This document shows positions 8,438 to 17,291 of a stretch of 64,000 bases of DNA, piece after piece. Position 1 is the first letter of the stretch. Every line of letters starts with the position of its first letter. The stretch lies in the NCBI RefSeq assembly GCF_019047785.1, contig NZ_CP077290.1:310001-374000 (forward strand), in the 5' to 3' direction. Below the pieces are notes generated by a model. The model worked only from the letters and a program-made list of their open reading frames with translations. It searched no databases and was not told the origin of the DNA. The DNA is from Enterobacter cancerogenus. GTDB lineage: Bacteria; Pseudomonadota; Gammaproteobacteria; Enterobacterales; Enterobacteriaceae. A program made the position numbers and the translations under genes.

Positions 8438-10225
8438 ATGGAATTCAGGACATTTCACACACGCTGGGGCGCTGAGTTCATCTCCTCTGACGTCGTACGT
8501 TTTCGCGTCTGGGCTGAAGGACAACAGGATCTCACGCTGCGTCTTACGGAAACCGATATTCCCATGGTGGCGACAGGGCATGGCTGGTTCCAGGTCGACG
8601 TACCGGATGTGAAGCACGGGACAGAGTATCAGTTTGTTTTGCAGGACGGCATGGCCATTCCCGATCCCGCTTCGCGAGCCCAGAAAGGGGATGTTAACGG
8701 ACCTTCCATTGTCATCGATTCGGGGCGTTATCCTCACGCTCACCCTGACTGGAAAGGACGCCCGTGGGAAGAGACGGTGATTTACGAACTTCATATCGGC
8801 ACCTTTACCCCGCAGGGCACGTTCCTTGCGGCGATTGATAAACTGCCTTACCTGGTTGAACTGGGTGTTACGCAGCTTGAAGTGATGCCCGTCTCGCAGT
8901 TTGGCGGTGCGCGCGGCTGGGGATACGACGGCGTTTTACTGTATGCGCCGCACTCGGCCTACGGCACGCCGGAAGACTTCCACGCCTTTATCGATGCCGC
9001 GCACGGGCTGGGGTTGTCGGTAGTGCTGGATATCGTCCTTAACCACTTCGGCCCCGAAGGTAACTACCTGCCTTTGCTGTCGCACGCCTTTTTCGACCCG
9101 GAGCGCATGACGCCGTGGGGCAACGGTATTGCCTACCAGACCGAGGCGGTCAGGCGATACATTGTCGACGCGCCGCTTTACTGGCTGACTGAATATCATC
9201 TGGACGGTTTACGCTTTGATGCCATTGACCAGATCCACGACCCGTCTGAAACCCCTGTACTGGAAGAGATTGCCGACCGCATTCGGGAGGTGATTCCTGA
9301 CCGGCATATTCATCTCACCACCGAAGACAGCCGCAACGTGATTTTTCTGCATCCCCGGGATGCGCAAGGCGAAACGCCACGCTTTACCGCCGAGTGGAAC
9401 GATGATTTTCACAATGCCGCCCACGTTTTTGCGACCGGCGAAACGCATGCCTACTATCAGGACTTTGCGGATCGGCCTGAGGAAAAATTCGCCCGCGCGC
9501 TGGCGGAAGGGTTTGTCTACCAGGGCGAGGTATCTCTCCAGACCGGCGAACCGCGCGGCGTAGATTGCCGCAGCCAGCCGCCGCAGTTCTTCGTCGATTT
9601 TATTCAAAACCACGATCAAACCGGCAACCGCGCACAGGGAGAGCGGCTTATCACCCTGGCAGGGCCGGAAAAAACCCGCGTTCTGCTGGCCGCGCTGTTG
9701 CTTTCACCGCATATTCCGCTGCTGTTTATGGGCGAAGAGTTTGGCGAAACCCATCCGTTTTTGTTTTTCACCGACTTCAATGGCGACCTGGCGAAAGCCG
9801 TGCGGGAAGGGCGCGCCAAAGAGTTTTCTGGCCACTCGGGACATGATGAGACCGTCCCGGATCCGAACGATCTGAACACCTTTATTCGCTCAAAAATCAA
9901 CTGGAATAACGTGGCGACGGATGAGGGCAAGACGTGGCTACGCTTTACGCGCCACCTGCTTACCCTGCGCCATGCTCATATCGTGCCGTTACTTCGCCAG
10001 GGCGGTACCGTTGAGGGCACCGTGGTGCAGACGGCTCCCGGCATGGTGGCGGTAAGCTGGCGCTTCCCGTCCGGGACGCTTTCTCTGGCGCTGAATATTG
10101 CAGAGACGTCCGCTGCATTGCCCGATCTTCCCGGCGAAACGCTGTTTGCCTGGCCTGAACCGGGCGACGCGTTGCCCCCGTACAGCGTCGTTGTCCGCTT
10201 TGCTGAAGGAGAAGCATCGTTATGA
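8438..10225 (+). CDS. treZ: TreZ, malto-oligosyltrehalose trehalohydrolase
   Basis: 595-residue GH13 enzyme that releases trehalose from the trehalosyl end of maltooligosyl-trehalose. An N-terminal carbohydrate-binding beta domain (residues 1-100) precedes the barrel, seen as VIYELHIGTFTPQGTF, GWGYDGVLLYAP, VVLDIVLNHFGPEGNY, the nucleophile strand LDGLRFDAID, the acid region TTEDSRN and FIQNHDQTGNR. The start is set by GAGGACAATAA directly upstream. It is first gene of treZ-treY-treX and overlaps treY by 4 nt (ATGA). The RpoS- or osmotically controlled promoter expected for such genes could not be located with confidence in the upstream gap. Confidence 0.93.
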   Translation: MEFRTFHTRWGAEFISSDVVRFRVWAEGQQDLTLRLTETDIPMVATGHGWFQVDVPDVKHGTEYQFVLQDGMAIPDPASRAQKGDVNGPSIVIDSGRYPHAHPDWKGRPWEETVIYELHIGTFTPQGTFLAAIDKLPYLVELGVTQLEVMPVSQFGGARGWGYDGVLLYAPHSAYGTPEDFHAFIDAAHGLGLSVVLDIVLNHFGPEGNYLPLLSHAFFDPERMTPWGNGIAYQTEAVRRYIVDAPLYWLTEYHLDGLRFDAIDQIHDPSETPVLEEIADRIREVIPDRHIHLTTEDSRNVIFLHPRDAQGETPRFTAEWNDDFHNAAHVFATGETHAYYQDFADRPEEKFARALAEGFVYQGEVSLQTGEPRGVDCRSQPPQFFVDFIQNHDQTGNRAQGERLITLAGPEKTRVLLAALLLSPHIPLLFMGEEFGETHPFLFFTDFNGDLAKAVREGRAKEFSGHSGHDETVPDPNDLNTFIRSKINWNNVATDEGKTWLRFTRHLLTLRHAHIVPLLRQGGTVEGTVVQTAPGMVAVSWRFPSGTLSLALNIAETSAALPDLPGETLFAWPEPGDALPPYSVVVRFAEGEASL

Positions 10226-12690
10226 TCCCTGCCGCCACGTACCGTATTCAGTTTCGCAATGGCATGACCTTCGATCGCGTTGTCGAACTGGTGCCCTATT
10301 TTAAAGACCTCGGCATTAGCCACCTGTACGCCTCACCGATATTTACGGCGACGTCCGGCTCGACGCACGGCTATGACGTGACCGATCCCAACGAGATCGA
10401 TCCGGCCATTGGCGGACGAGAAGGCTTTGACCGCATGGCGGCCGCGCTGAAACAGGCGGGCATGGGGCTGATTCTTGATATCGTCCCCAACCACATGTCG
10501 ACCTCGCTGGAAAACCTCTGGTGGCGAGACGTGATCGAACATGGCAGCCAGAGCCGCTATGCGCACTACTTTGATATCGACTGGTCGCGCCCGCTCACGC
10601 TGCCGTTCTTGGGCGACACCTTTGAGGCCGAACTGGAGAAGGGTGCCATCACCTTACAGCGTGACAGTGTCACCGATAAGGCGTCGCTGGTGTATTACGA
10701 TGCGGTATATCCGCTTAACCCCGGCACCTTCTCTGAAGATAAGAGCATTGCAGAGCTGCACGAGGCGCAGAGCTGGCGACTGATGTCCTGGCGCGAGGCA
10801 CCCAAACAGCTCTCATGGCGACGCTTCTTTGAGATAACGGGGCTGGTGGGTGTCAGGGTGGAAGATGACGCGGTGTTTGACGACACGCATCGTCTGATCC
10901 TTGAGCTGGTTCACGCCGGTATCGTTGATGGCCTGCGCATTGACCATATCGACGGTCTTGCAGACCCGCTGGGGTATCTCAACCGTCTGCGTGAGGCGAC
11001 CGGGCCAGACTGCTACATCACGGTGGAGAAAATACTGGCGAAAGGTGAACAACTGCCCGCTGACTGGCCGGTATCGGGCACCACCGGGTACGAGTTTATC
11101 GCCTCGCTGGCGGAGGTGCTGGTGGATGACAACAGCCTTGAGCGGCTGGAGAAAATCCACGAAGAGACGCTGGGCACGACGGTTGATCGATACGCAGAAT
11201 TGCGGGATGCCAAAGGTCTGATGACCGATCGCAATTTCGAAGGCGAATTCACCACGCTGCTTACCATCGCAACGGAGCTTGCACAGCACAATGGCGCGGA
11301 GATCCCGGTTGAGGAGATCCGCCATGCCCTGCGCGAGCTGCTGATCGCGTTTCCTGTCTACCGTACCTACGGCACCGCAGAGGGCTTAACGCCGAGCGAT
11401 GTCGTGCTGCTTAATCGCGTGGTTGCCAGCGTTAACACTTCGGAACCTGCGCTGAGTCTGATTGTGCACATTCTTACCGGCGACCTCCCGGAGCGCGACC
11501 GCGATTCCGCCACGCTGTTCAGAACCCGTTTCCAGCAGCTGACCGGCCCGCTGATGGCGAAATCCGTCGAAGACACGCTGTTCTTCAGGAACAACCTGGA
11601 GCTTGCCCTGAACGAGGTGGGGGCCGATCCCACGCCTCGCACTTTCTCGATATCGCGTTTTCATCAGGAAATGCGCATCCGTCTGGCCCGTCAGCCCGAT
11701 GCGCTGCTTGGCACCTCAACCCACGATACCAAGCGTGGGGAAGATACGCGGGCGCGTCTTTACACCCTGACGGAAGCGCCTGAGCAGTGGGGAGAAAACC
11801 TGGCGCGCTGGCGAAAGATGAACCAGACCCAGGTGCGTTTCCTCAATGACGGCACCGCGCCGAACGCCGCGGATACCTGGATGATCTATCAGGCGCTGGC
11901 GGGGGTGTGGCCCGCCACGCTCTCTCCGGATGACCACGACGGCCTTAAATCGCTCGAAACGCGCTTCCTGGGCTTTATCGAAAAAGCGCTGCGCGAGGCC
12001 AAACAGCGCACCGACTGGATCGACAGCAACGAGAGCTATGAGAACGTGGTGATGGATTACGTCCGGCATCTCCTCTCGCCGGATAACACTGTGTTCCTGC
12101 ATGATTTCAGTGAAACCCTGCAGCCGTTTATTCGCGCTGGCCTGATGAACAGCCTGAGCCAGACGGCGATCAAACTGACCGCACCAGGCGTACCCGATAT
12201 CTACCAGGGCAGCGAAGCGCTTAACTTCAGCCTTGTCGACCCGGACAACCGACGCGAGCCGGACTTCGCGACGCTGGTACAGGATCTCAGCACCCTGGAT
12301 GCAAGCGTATTTGACCATGAGCAGTGCTGGCAAGATGGCCGCGTGAAGCAGTATGTCACCGCCACGCTGCTGCGCCTCAGACCGCACTATTCAGCGCTGT
12401 TCCGCTACGGCGACTGGCTGCCGCTCAAGGTGACCGGCGAGCGCGAAGAGAACCTGATTGCCTATGCCCGCGTTAAGGACGGCGAGGCGCTGATTGTTGC
12501 CGTGCCGCGTCTGGTCTTTAACGTCACCGCAAATGAAAAACTGTGGACCAACACGACGGTAGCCCTGCCAGCCGAGCTGGCCGGAAAGCGTTACCGGGAT
12601 CTGTTTACCGGCGAAAGCCGCCTTCTGCAAGACACTCTGGATTTGACATCAGAAACAGGATGTTTAGTGGTACTGCTTACCTGCGAATAA
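10222..12690 (+). CDS. treY: TreY, malto-oligosyltrehalose synthase
   Basis: 822-residue intramolecular transglucosylase that turns the reducing-end alpha-1,4 bond of maltodextrins into an alpha,alpha-1,1 bond. GH13 landmarks are ATYRIQFRNGMTFDRV, SHLYASPIFTA, GYDVTDPNEIDP, LDIVPNHM, the catalytic DGLRIDHIDGLADP, and STHDTKRGEDTRAR with TAPGVPDIYQG near the C-terminus. Length is typical for the family. Its ATG overlaps the treZ stop, so translation is coupled; treX follows after 16 bp. Product flows directly to TreZ. Confidence 0.93.
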   Translation: MIPAATYRIQFRNGMTFDRVVELVPYFKDLGISHLYASPIFTATSGSTHGYDVTDPNEIDPAIGGREGFDRMAAALKQAGMGLILDIVPNHMSTSLENLWWRDVIEHGSQSRYAHYFDIDWSRPLTLPFLGDTFEAELEKGAITLQRDSVTDKASLVYYDAVYPLNPGTFSEDKSIAELHEAQSWRLMSWREAPKQLSWRRFFEITGLVGVRVEDDAVFDDTHRLILELVHAGIVDGLRIDHIDGLADPLGYLNRLREATGPDCYITVEKILAKGEQLPADWPVSGTTGYEFIASLAEVLVDDNSLERLEKIHEETLGTTVDRYAELRDAKGLMTDRNFEGEFTTLLTIATELAQHNGAEIPVEEIRHALRELLIAFPVYRTYGTAEGLTPSDVVLLNRVVASVNTSEPALSLIVHILTGDLPERDRDSATLFRTRFQQLTGPLMAKSVEDTLFFRNNLELALNEVGADPTPRTFSISRFHQEMRIRLARQPDALLGTSTHDTKRGEDTRARLYTLTEAPEQWGENLARWRKMNQTQVRFLNDGTAPNAADTWMIYQALAGVWPATLSPDDHDGLKSLETRFLGFIEKALREAKQRTDWIDSNESYENVVMDYVRHLLSPDNTVFLHDFSETLQPFIRAGLMNSLSQTAIKLTAPGVPDIYQGSEALNFSLVDPDNRREPDFATLVQDLSTLDASVFDHEQCWQDGRVKQYVTATLLRLRPHYSALFRYGDWLPLKVTGEREENLIAYARVKDGEALIVAVPRLVFNVTANEKLWTNTTVALPAELAGKRYRDLFTGESRLLQDTLDLTSETGCLVVLLTCE

Positions 12691-12706
12691 TCGTGGAGAA
12701 ATAAAA

Positions 12707-14782
12707 ATGCCTAAGGACAGTAAGTTTGAAATTCGGTCTGGTCATGGCCAGCAACTGGGCGCTAATTATGATGGCAGTGGGGTGAACTTCGCGCTCTTCT
12801 CCGCCCATGCGGAGCGGGTGGAACTGTGCCTGTTCGATCCTTCCGGTAAAACGGAAATCGCCCGGCTGGAGATGCCGGAGTATACCCACGAAGTCTGGCA
12901 TGGCTATGTGCCCGACCTGCAGCCGGGTGCGCTTTATGGCTATCGCGTTTACGGGCCTTACGATCCGGAGAATGGCCATCGCTTTAATCCGCACAAGCTG
13001 CTTGTCGATCCTTATGCCCGCGAACTGGTCGGGGACATCGACTGGAACGACGCCCATTTTGGCTACGAACTGGGTCACGAAGAGAAAGACCTGAGCTTTG
13101 ATACCCGTGACAGTGCTCCGTTTACGCCAAAATGTAAGGTCGTCGATCCTAATGCCTTTGACTGGCAGGATAACAACCGGCCAGACATTCCGTGGCCCAA
13201 TACCGTGGTCTATGAGAGCCACGTTAAGGGCTTTACGCAGCTAAACCCGGCGATTCCGCCCGAGCTGCGCGGCACCTTTGAGGGAATGGGGCATAAAGCC
13301 TCGGTTGATTACATTAAAAGTCTGGGCATCACCTCGGTGGAGCTGCTGCCGGTTCACTGGTTCCCGGACGATCAGCACCTGCTTGACCGGGGTCTGAAGA
13401 ACTTCTGGGGGTATAACACGCTGGGCTTTTTTGCCCCGGCGTCGCGTTATTACGGCCCGGCGGGGATTCAGGGATTCCGGGATATGGTGCGCGCGTACCA
13501 CGACGCGGGCATCGAAGTGATCCTCGATGTGGTCTATAACCACACCGCAGAGGGCAATGAGCTGGGGCCAACGCTGTCGTTCAAAGGCATCGACAACTTC
13601 TGCTATTACCGCACGTTACCGGATCAGCATCGCTATTACATTAACGACACCGGCACCGGAAATACGGTAAATACATCACATCCACGCGTGCTGCAGATGG
13701 TGATGGATTCCCTGCGCTACTGGGCGGAATCAATGCATATTGACGGTTTCCGCTTTGACCTCGGCACCATTCTGGGGCGTGAACCGGAAGGGTTTGATCC
13801 GCGCGGCGGCTTTTTTGATGCGATGTCGCAGGACCCCGTGTTATCCCGGCTGAAACTGATTGGCGAACCCTGGGATATCGGCCCGGGCGGCTATCAGGTG
13901 GGAGGCTTCCCGCCCGGCTGGGGCGAGTGGAACGATAAGTATCGCGATACCGTACGCGAATACTGGAAGGGGGATAATGTCTCGACCGATTTTGCCGCGC
14001 GGCTGCTCGGCTCCGGTGACCTGTACGATCTGCGCGGGCGTCGCCCGTGGGCGAGCGTCAACTTCATCACCGCCCATGATGGCTTCACGCTAAACGATCT
14101 GGTTTCGTTTAACGAGAAACATAACGCCGATAACGGGGAAGAGAACAACGACGGCCATAACGATAACCGCTCCTGTAATTATGGCGAGGAAGGACCAACC
14201 GAAGATCCGAACATTATCGCTACCCGCGAGCGGCAGAAACGCAATTTCCTTACCACGCTGATGTTTTCTCACGGCACGCCGATGCTGCTGGCGGGCGATG
14301 AGTTCGGGCGCACCCAGAAAGGCAACAATAACGGCTACTGCCAGGACAGCGAGATCTCATGGATTGACTGGTACGGCATGTCTGAAAACGACGTTGCGCT
14401 GCGCGAATTTACTCAACGGTTGATCGCGCTTCGGGCGACGCAACCCCTGCTGCGCCGCGAGAGCTGGCGCGACGGGCTGGAGATCCGCTGGTTCAACGCC
14501 GGCGGCGGGCCGCAGCAGTCAGAGCAGTGGGACGAAGGGGCCACTCTGGGGGTGGCGATCAGCCGGCCCGACCTTCAGCAGGAGGAGGGCATCTGGCACG
14601 ATATCCTGATGCTCTTTAATCCTTTCGAGGGCGTCGTGCCGTTCCAGATCCCGCAGTTTGGTACAGGGGGTTGGGTCCTGGAATTATCAACGGCTGAAGA
14701 CGTGACCACCGGGGAAGTCTTTACCACGGCCGTTGATTATGAATTGCCGGGACGCAGTATCACCCTGTTCAGACGTCCCTGA
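12707..14782 (+). CDS. treX: TreX/GlgX-type glycogen debranching enzyme
   Basis: 691-residue GH13 isoamylase-type enzyme that hydrolyses alpha-1,6 branches and so feeds linear maltodextrins to TreY and TreZ. Features are an N-terminal CBM48-like domain (GVNFALFSAHAERVELCLFD), VYESHVKGFT, EVILDVVYNHTAEG, the nucleophile strand IDGFRFDLGT, GEPWDIGPGGY and NFITAHDGFTLNDL. TGGAGAAATAAAA precedes the start. It is last in the operon and its stop lies 1 bp from that of the convergent regulator. It may duplicate a chromosomal glgX outside the window; treX is used because of operon context. Confidence 0.9.
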   Translation: MPKDSKFEIRSGHGQQLGANYDGSGVNFALFSAHAERVELCLFDPSGKTEIARLEMPEYTHEVWHGYVPDLQPGALYGYRVYGPYDPENGHRFNPHKLLVDPYARELVGDIDWNDAHFGYELGHEEKDLSFDTRDSAPFTPKCKVVDPNAFDWQDNNRPDIPWPNTVVYESHVKGFTQLNPAIPPELRGTFEGMGHKASVDYIKSLGITSVELLPVHWFPDDQHLLDRGLKNFWGYNTLGFFAPASRYYGPAGIQGFRDMVRAYHDAGIEVILDVVYNHTAEGNELGPTLSFKGIDNFCYYRTLPDQHRYYINDTGTGNTVNTSHPRVLQMVMDSLRYWAESMHIDGFRFDLGTILGREPEGFDPRGGFFDAMSQDPVLSRLKLIGEPWDIGPGGYQVGGFPPGWGEWNDKYRDTVREYWKGDNVSTDFAARLLGSGDLYDLRGRRPWASVNFITAHDGFTLNDLVSFNEKHNADNGEENNDGHNDNRSCNYGEEGPTEDPNIIATRERQKRNFLTTLMFSHGTPMLLAGDEFGRTQKGNNNGYCQDSEISWIDWYGMSENDVALREFTQRLIALRATQPLLRRESWRDGLEIRWFNAGGGPQQSEQWDEGATLGVAISRPDLQQEEGIWHDILMLFNPFEGVVPFQIPQFGTGGWVLELSTAEDVTTGEVFTTAVDYELPGRSITLFRRP

Positions 14783-14783
14783 G

Positions 14784-15332
14784 TCACAGTGATGCCGCCG
14801 CCCGGGCGGCGGTGTCATACAACGAGGAGATCGTGCGCAGCAGCTGCGCGGTCTCCCCGATAGACGCCCCCGCAATACCGCTTTCCGCCTGAATGTTGAT
14901 CAGGCAGGCTTCCCGCACATCGCGATACTTCATGCACAGCGCCTTACCTTCTTCTGTCGTCGAAAAATAAAGCTCTTTGCCGGCTTTCTCACTGGTGACA
15001 TAGCCCGCTTTGACCAGCTTCTTCAGGGCATAGGTCACGACATGGGTATCTTCCACGTTCAGCACGAAGCAGATATCGGCCAGCTTCTTTTTACGGTCAC
15101 GGTGATTGACGTGATGCAGAAGCGACACGTCAAAGGCCCCCATATCCGGCTCTCCGGCTGCGGTCATGCAGCGCACCATCCATTTGTTAAACGCGTTGCT
15201 GGTCATGATCAGCGCATATTCCAGCTCCGAGAGCTCCGCGCAGCGCTCAGAAACCAGATGGCGGGATGACACGATACGGCCATCGGTAATGTCATCGCTG
15301 TTCGCGGAGGTCGCACTTTTTTTTGCGGTCAT
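14784..15332 (-). CDS. Winged-helix (MarR-like) regulator of the DUF969/DUF979 operon
   Basis: 182-residue predicted DNA-binding protein with a MarR-like winged helix. The central segment MGAFDVSLLHHVNHRDRKK is followed by LADICFVLNVEDTHVVTYALKKL (recognition region) and a wing, VKAGYVTSEKAGKELYFSTTEEGK. AAGGATCGTT supports the start at 15332. It is divergent from the DUF969-DUF979-DUF2891 operon, and a long nested palindrome begins 36 bp upstream of its start, consistent with autoregulation and control of the operon. The ligand is unknown. I do not recognise a named homologue. Confidence 0.75.
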   Translation of the reverse strand: MTAKKSATSANSDDITDGRIVSSRHLVSERCAELSELEYALIMTSNAFNKWMVRCMTAAGEPDMGAFDVSLLHHVNHRDRKKKLADICFVLNVEDTHVVTYALKKLVKAGYVTSEKAGKELYFSTTEEGKALCMKYRDVREACLINIQAESGIAGASIGETAQLLRTISSLYDTAARAAASL

Positions 15333-15367
15333 AACGATCCTTATGGGCGCGTATAATCCGCCCGGAA

Positions 15368-15418
15368 ATGTAAACTCATCGATAAAATAAGAACATTTTA
15401 TTGATAAATTGTTTACAT
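15368..15418. promoter_or_regulatory. Nested palindrome, probable operator of the winged-helix regulator
   Basis: Outer arms ATGTAAAC (15368-15375) and GTTTACAT (15411-15418) enclose inner arms ATAAAAT (15382-15388) and ATTTTAT (15395-15401). Both pairs are perfect, and their centres coincide at about 15392. It lies in the AT-rich gap between the divergent regulator and transporter operon, where a repressor could block both promoters. Confidence 0.65.
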
Positions 15419-15576
15419 GTTTTTGCGCTTCAGATATAGCTTTTTAGTCCAGGTTCTGTGGAGCCTGACGCAAAACACAACATCGCTCGCCGCAAAGCAG
15501 CCACTTCGCCCTGATGCGAAGTATTAAAAAAATCGCCGCCGGCGCGCAACGCTCACTTTGGATAGGGTAAACGTTT

Positions 15577-16299
15577 ATGGACGGTTCTACACTGTTGCCG
15601 CTTATCGGGATACCGGTGGTGGTTATTGGTTTTGCACTGCGCTTCAACCCGCTGCTGGTTGTCGTGGTTGCAGGGCTGGCGACGGGATTGCTGGTCGACA
15701 TGGATCTCGGCATGCTGCTGGAGACCTTCGGCGAGAAGTTCGTTAACAGCCGTTCGCTCGCCACCTTCATTCTGATCCTGCCTGTGATTGGTCTTCTGGA
15801 GTACTACGGGCTGAAAGAGCGGGCCCAGGCCTGGGTCGCAAAAATTGCCAGCGCGACCTCGGCGCGTATTCTGATGCTCTACTTTGTGGCGCGTGAAGGT
15901 ACGGCTGCCCTGGGGCTGATGTCCCTTGGCGGTCATGCACAGACCGTGCGTCCGCTGCTGGCACCCATGGCGGAAGGGGCTGCGCTTAATGAATACGGCG
16001 AGCTCCCGCAGCATATTCGCGACAAAATCAAAGCCCATGCCGCCGCATGCGACAATATTGCCGTCTTCTTTGGTGAAGATATCTTTATTGCTTTCGGGGC
16101 GGTGCTGCTGATTGACGCGTTCCTGAAAGAGAACGGCATTGAAGGGATCGAGCCGCTTCACATCGGCCTGTGGGCCATTCCCACCGCCATTGCGGCGCTG
16201 ATCATTCATATGACGCGTCTGCTGCGCCTGGATGCCAGCATCCGTCGCGACGTCATGGCCTGGCGAGCAGAGCAGGGTACGCAGGAGATCGCACCATGA
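15577..16299 (+). CDS. DUF969 family membrane protein (putative permease subunit)
   Basis: 240-residue polytopic protein of the DUF969 family. Hydrophobic segments include LLPLIGIPVVVIGFALRF, LLVVVVAGLATGLLV, ATFILILPVIGLLEYYGL and FGAVLLIDAF. Conserved polar motifs are REGTAALGLMSLGGHAQTVRPLL and HAAACDNIAVFFGEDIFIAFGA. Such genes are almost always paired with DUF979, and in some Gram-positives the pair sits beside pyrrolidone-carboxylate peptidase, so a role in uptake of an amino-acid derivative has been guessed. The function is not established. Its stop overlaps the DUF979 start (ATGA). Confidence 0.8.
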   Translation: MDGSTLLPLIGIPVVVIGFALRFNPLLVVVVAGLATGLLVDMDLGMLLETFGEKFVNSRSLATFILILPVIGLLEYYGLKERAQAWVAKIASATSARILMLYFVAREGTAALGLMSLGGHAQTVRPLLAPMAEGAALNEYGELPQHIRDKIKAHAAACDNIAVFFGEDIFIAFGAVLLIDAFLKENGIEGIEPLHIGLWAIPTAIAALIIHMTRLLRLDASIRRDVMAWRAEQGTQEIAP

Positions 16300-17282
16300 T
16301 GACGTTAATCACCATTAACCGCGTTTACTACCTGATTGGCTTTGTCGTTATGCTGCTGGTCATTATGACCCTGCGGGATCGTGCCAACCCTAAACGCTTT
16401 ACCACGGCGCTGTTCTGGTTCCTGTTCGGCGGGATTTTCCTGTTTGGCGATCTGATGGTGCAGGAGCTGGGTAAATCCCTGGCGTACCGGATCATTGGCG
16501 GCGGCGTTATCGTTATCGCCCTGCTGGCCGGCTTTGGGCTGGTTGGCAAAGGGCACTATAAAATGTCGACCGATGAGGAACGCGTTGCCTCATCGAACCG
16601 GCTGAAAAACTGGCTGTTCCTGCCTGCGCTGATGATCCCCGTGGTGACGGTTATCGGGACGCTGTTCCTTAAAGGCGTGTCCATTGGCGGCGTTTATCTT
16701 CTCGATCAGAAACAGCTTACGCTGGCCGCGCTGTGCGTCGCGTGCGTTGCGGCGATCCTGACGGGCTGGTGGCTGACGAAGGGGACGCCGCTGCACGCTA
16801 TCCGTCAGTCCCGTCGCCTGGTGGATACCATCGGCTGGGCGGTGATCCTGCCGCAAATGCTGGCCATGCTCGGTGGGGTGTTTGTGGTTGCGGATACCGG
16901 GGAGTCGGTACAGAAAGTTGTCAGCCTGTTTGTCGATCCGGATAACCGCTTCATGCTGGTGGTGATCTACTGCATCGGCATGGCGTTATTCACCATGATT
17001 ATGGGTAACGCGTTTGCGGCCTTCCCGGTGCTGAGCGCCGGTATCGCCTTGCCTTTCCTGATTAACGTTCATCATGGCAACCCGGCACCGCTGCTGGCTA
17101 TCGGGATGTACGCCGGTTACTGCGGCACCCTGATGACGCCGATGGCCGCGAACTTCAATATCGTTCCTGCCGCGCTGCTGGAGCTGAAGGACAAATATCA
17201 GGTCATTAAGATCCAGATCCCGACCGCGTTAACCCTGCTGGTGGTGAACGTGTTCTTAATGTATTTCCTCGTGTTTCGCTAA
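16296..17282 (+). CDS. DUF979 family membrane protein (putative permease subunit)
   Basis: 328-residue polytopic protein of the DUF979 family. The ATG at 16296 overlaps the upstream TGA by 4 nt, and the next residues TLITINRVYYLIGFVVMLLVIMT form the first membrane helix; the longer open frame upstream lies within DUF969 and lacks membrane character. Around nine to ten hydrophobic helices are visible. The signature GMYAGYCGTLMTPMAANFN near residue 280 and MGNAFAAFPVLSAG resemble re-entrant loops of ion-coupled transporters. It is probably one half of a two-subunit carrier with DUF969. Confidence 0.8.
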   Translation: MMTLITINRVYYLIGFVVMLLVIMTLRDRANPKRFTTALFWFLFGGIFLFGDLMVQELGKSLAYRIIGGGVIVIALLAGFGLVGKGHYKMSTDEERVASSNRLKNWLFLPALMIPVVTVIGTLFLKGVSIGGVYLLDQKQLTLAALCVACVAAILTGWWLTKGTPLHAIRQSRRLVDTIGWAVILPQMLAMLGGVFVVADTGESVQKVVSLFVDPDNRFMLVVIYCIGMALFTMIMGNAFAAFPVLSAGIALPFLINVHHGNPAPLLAIGMYAGYCGTLMTPMAANFNIVPAALLELKDKYQVIKIQIPTALTLLVVNVFLMYFLVFR

Positions 17283-17291
17283 GGAGCTGTT

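Noticed and set aside
11716..12387. Open frame of 223 codons antisense to treY
   Set aside because: It mirrors a conserved GH13 gene, with shadow-type composition and no recognisable motif.
15553..16209. Open frame of 218 codons antisense to the DUF969 gene
   Set aside because: The sense strand encodes a conserved membrane protein with overlapping operon spacing; the antisense product is Gln/Arg-rich.
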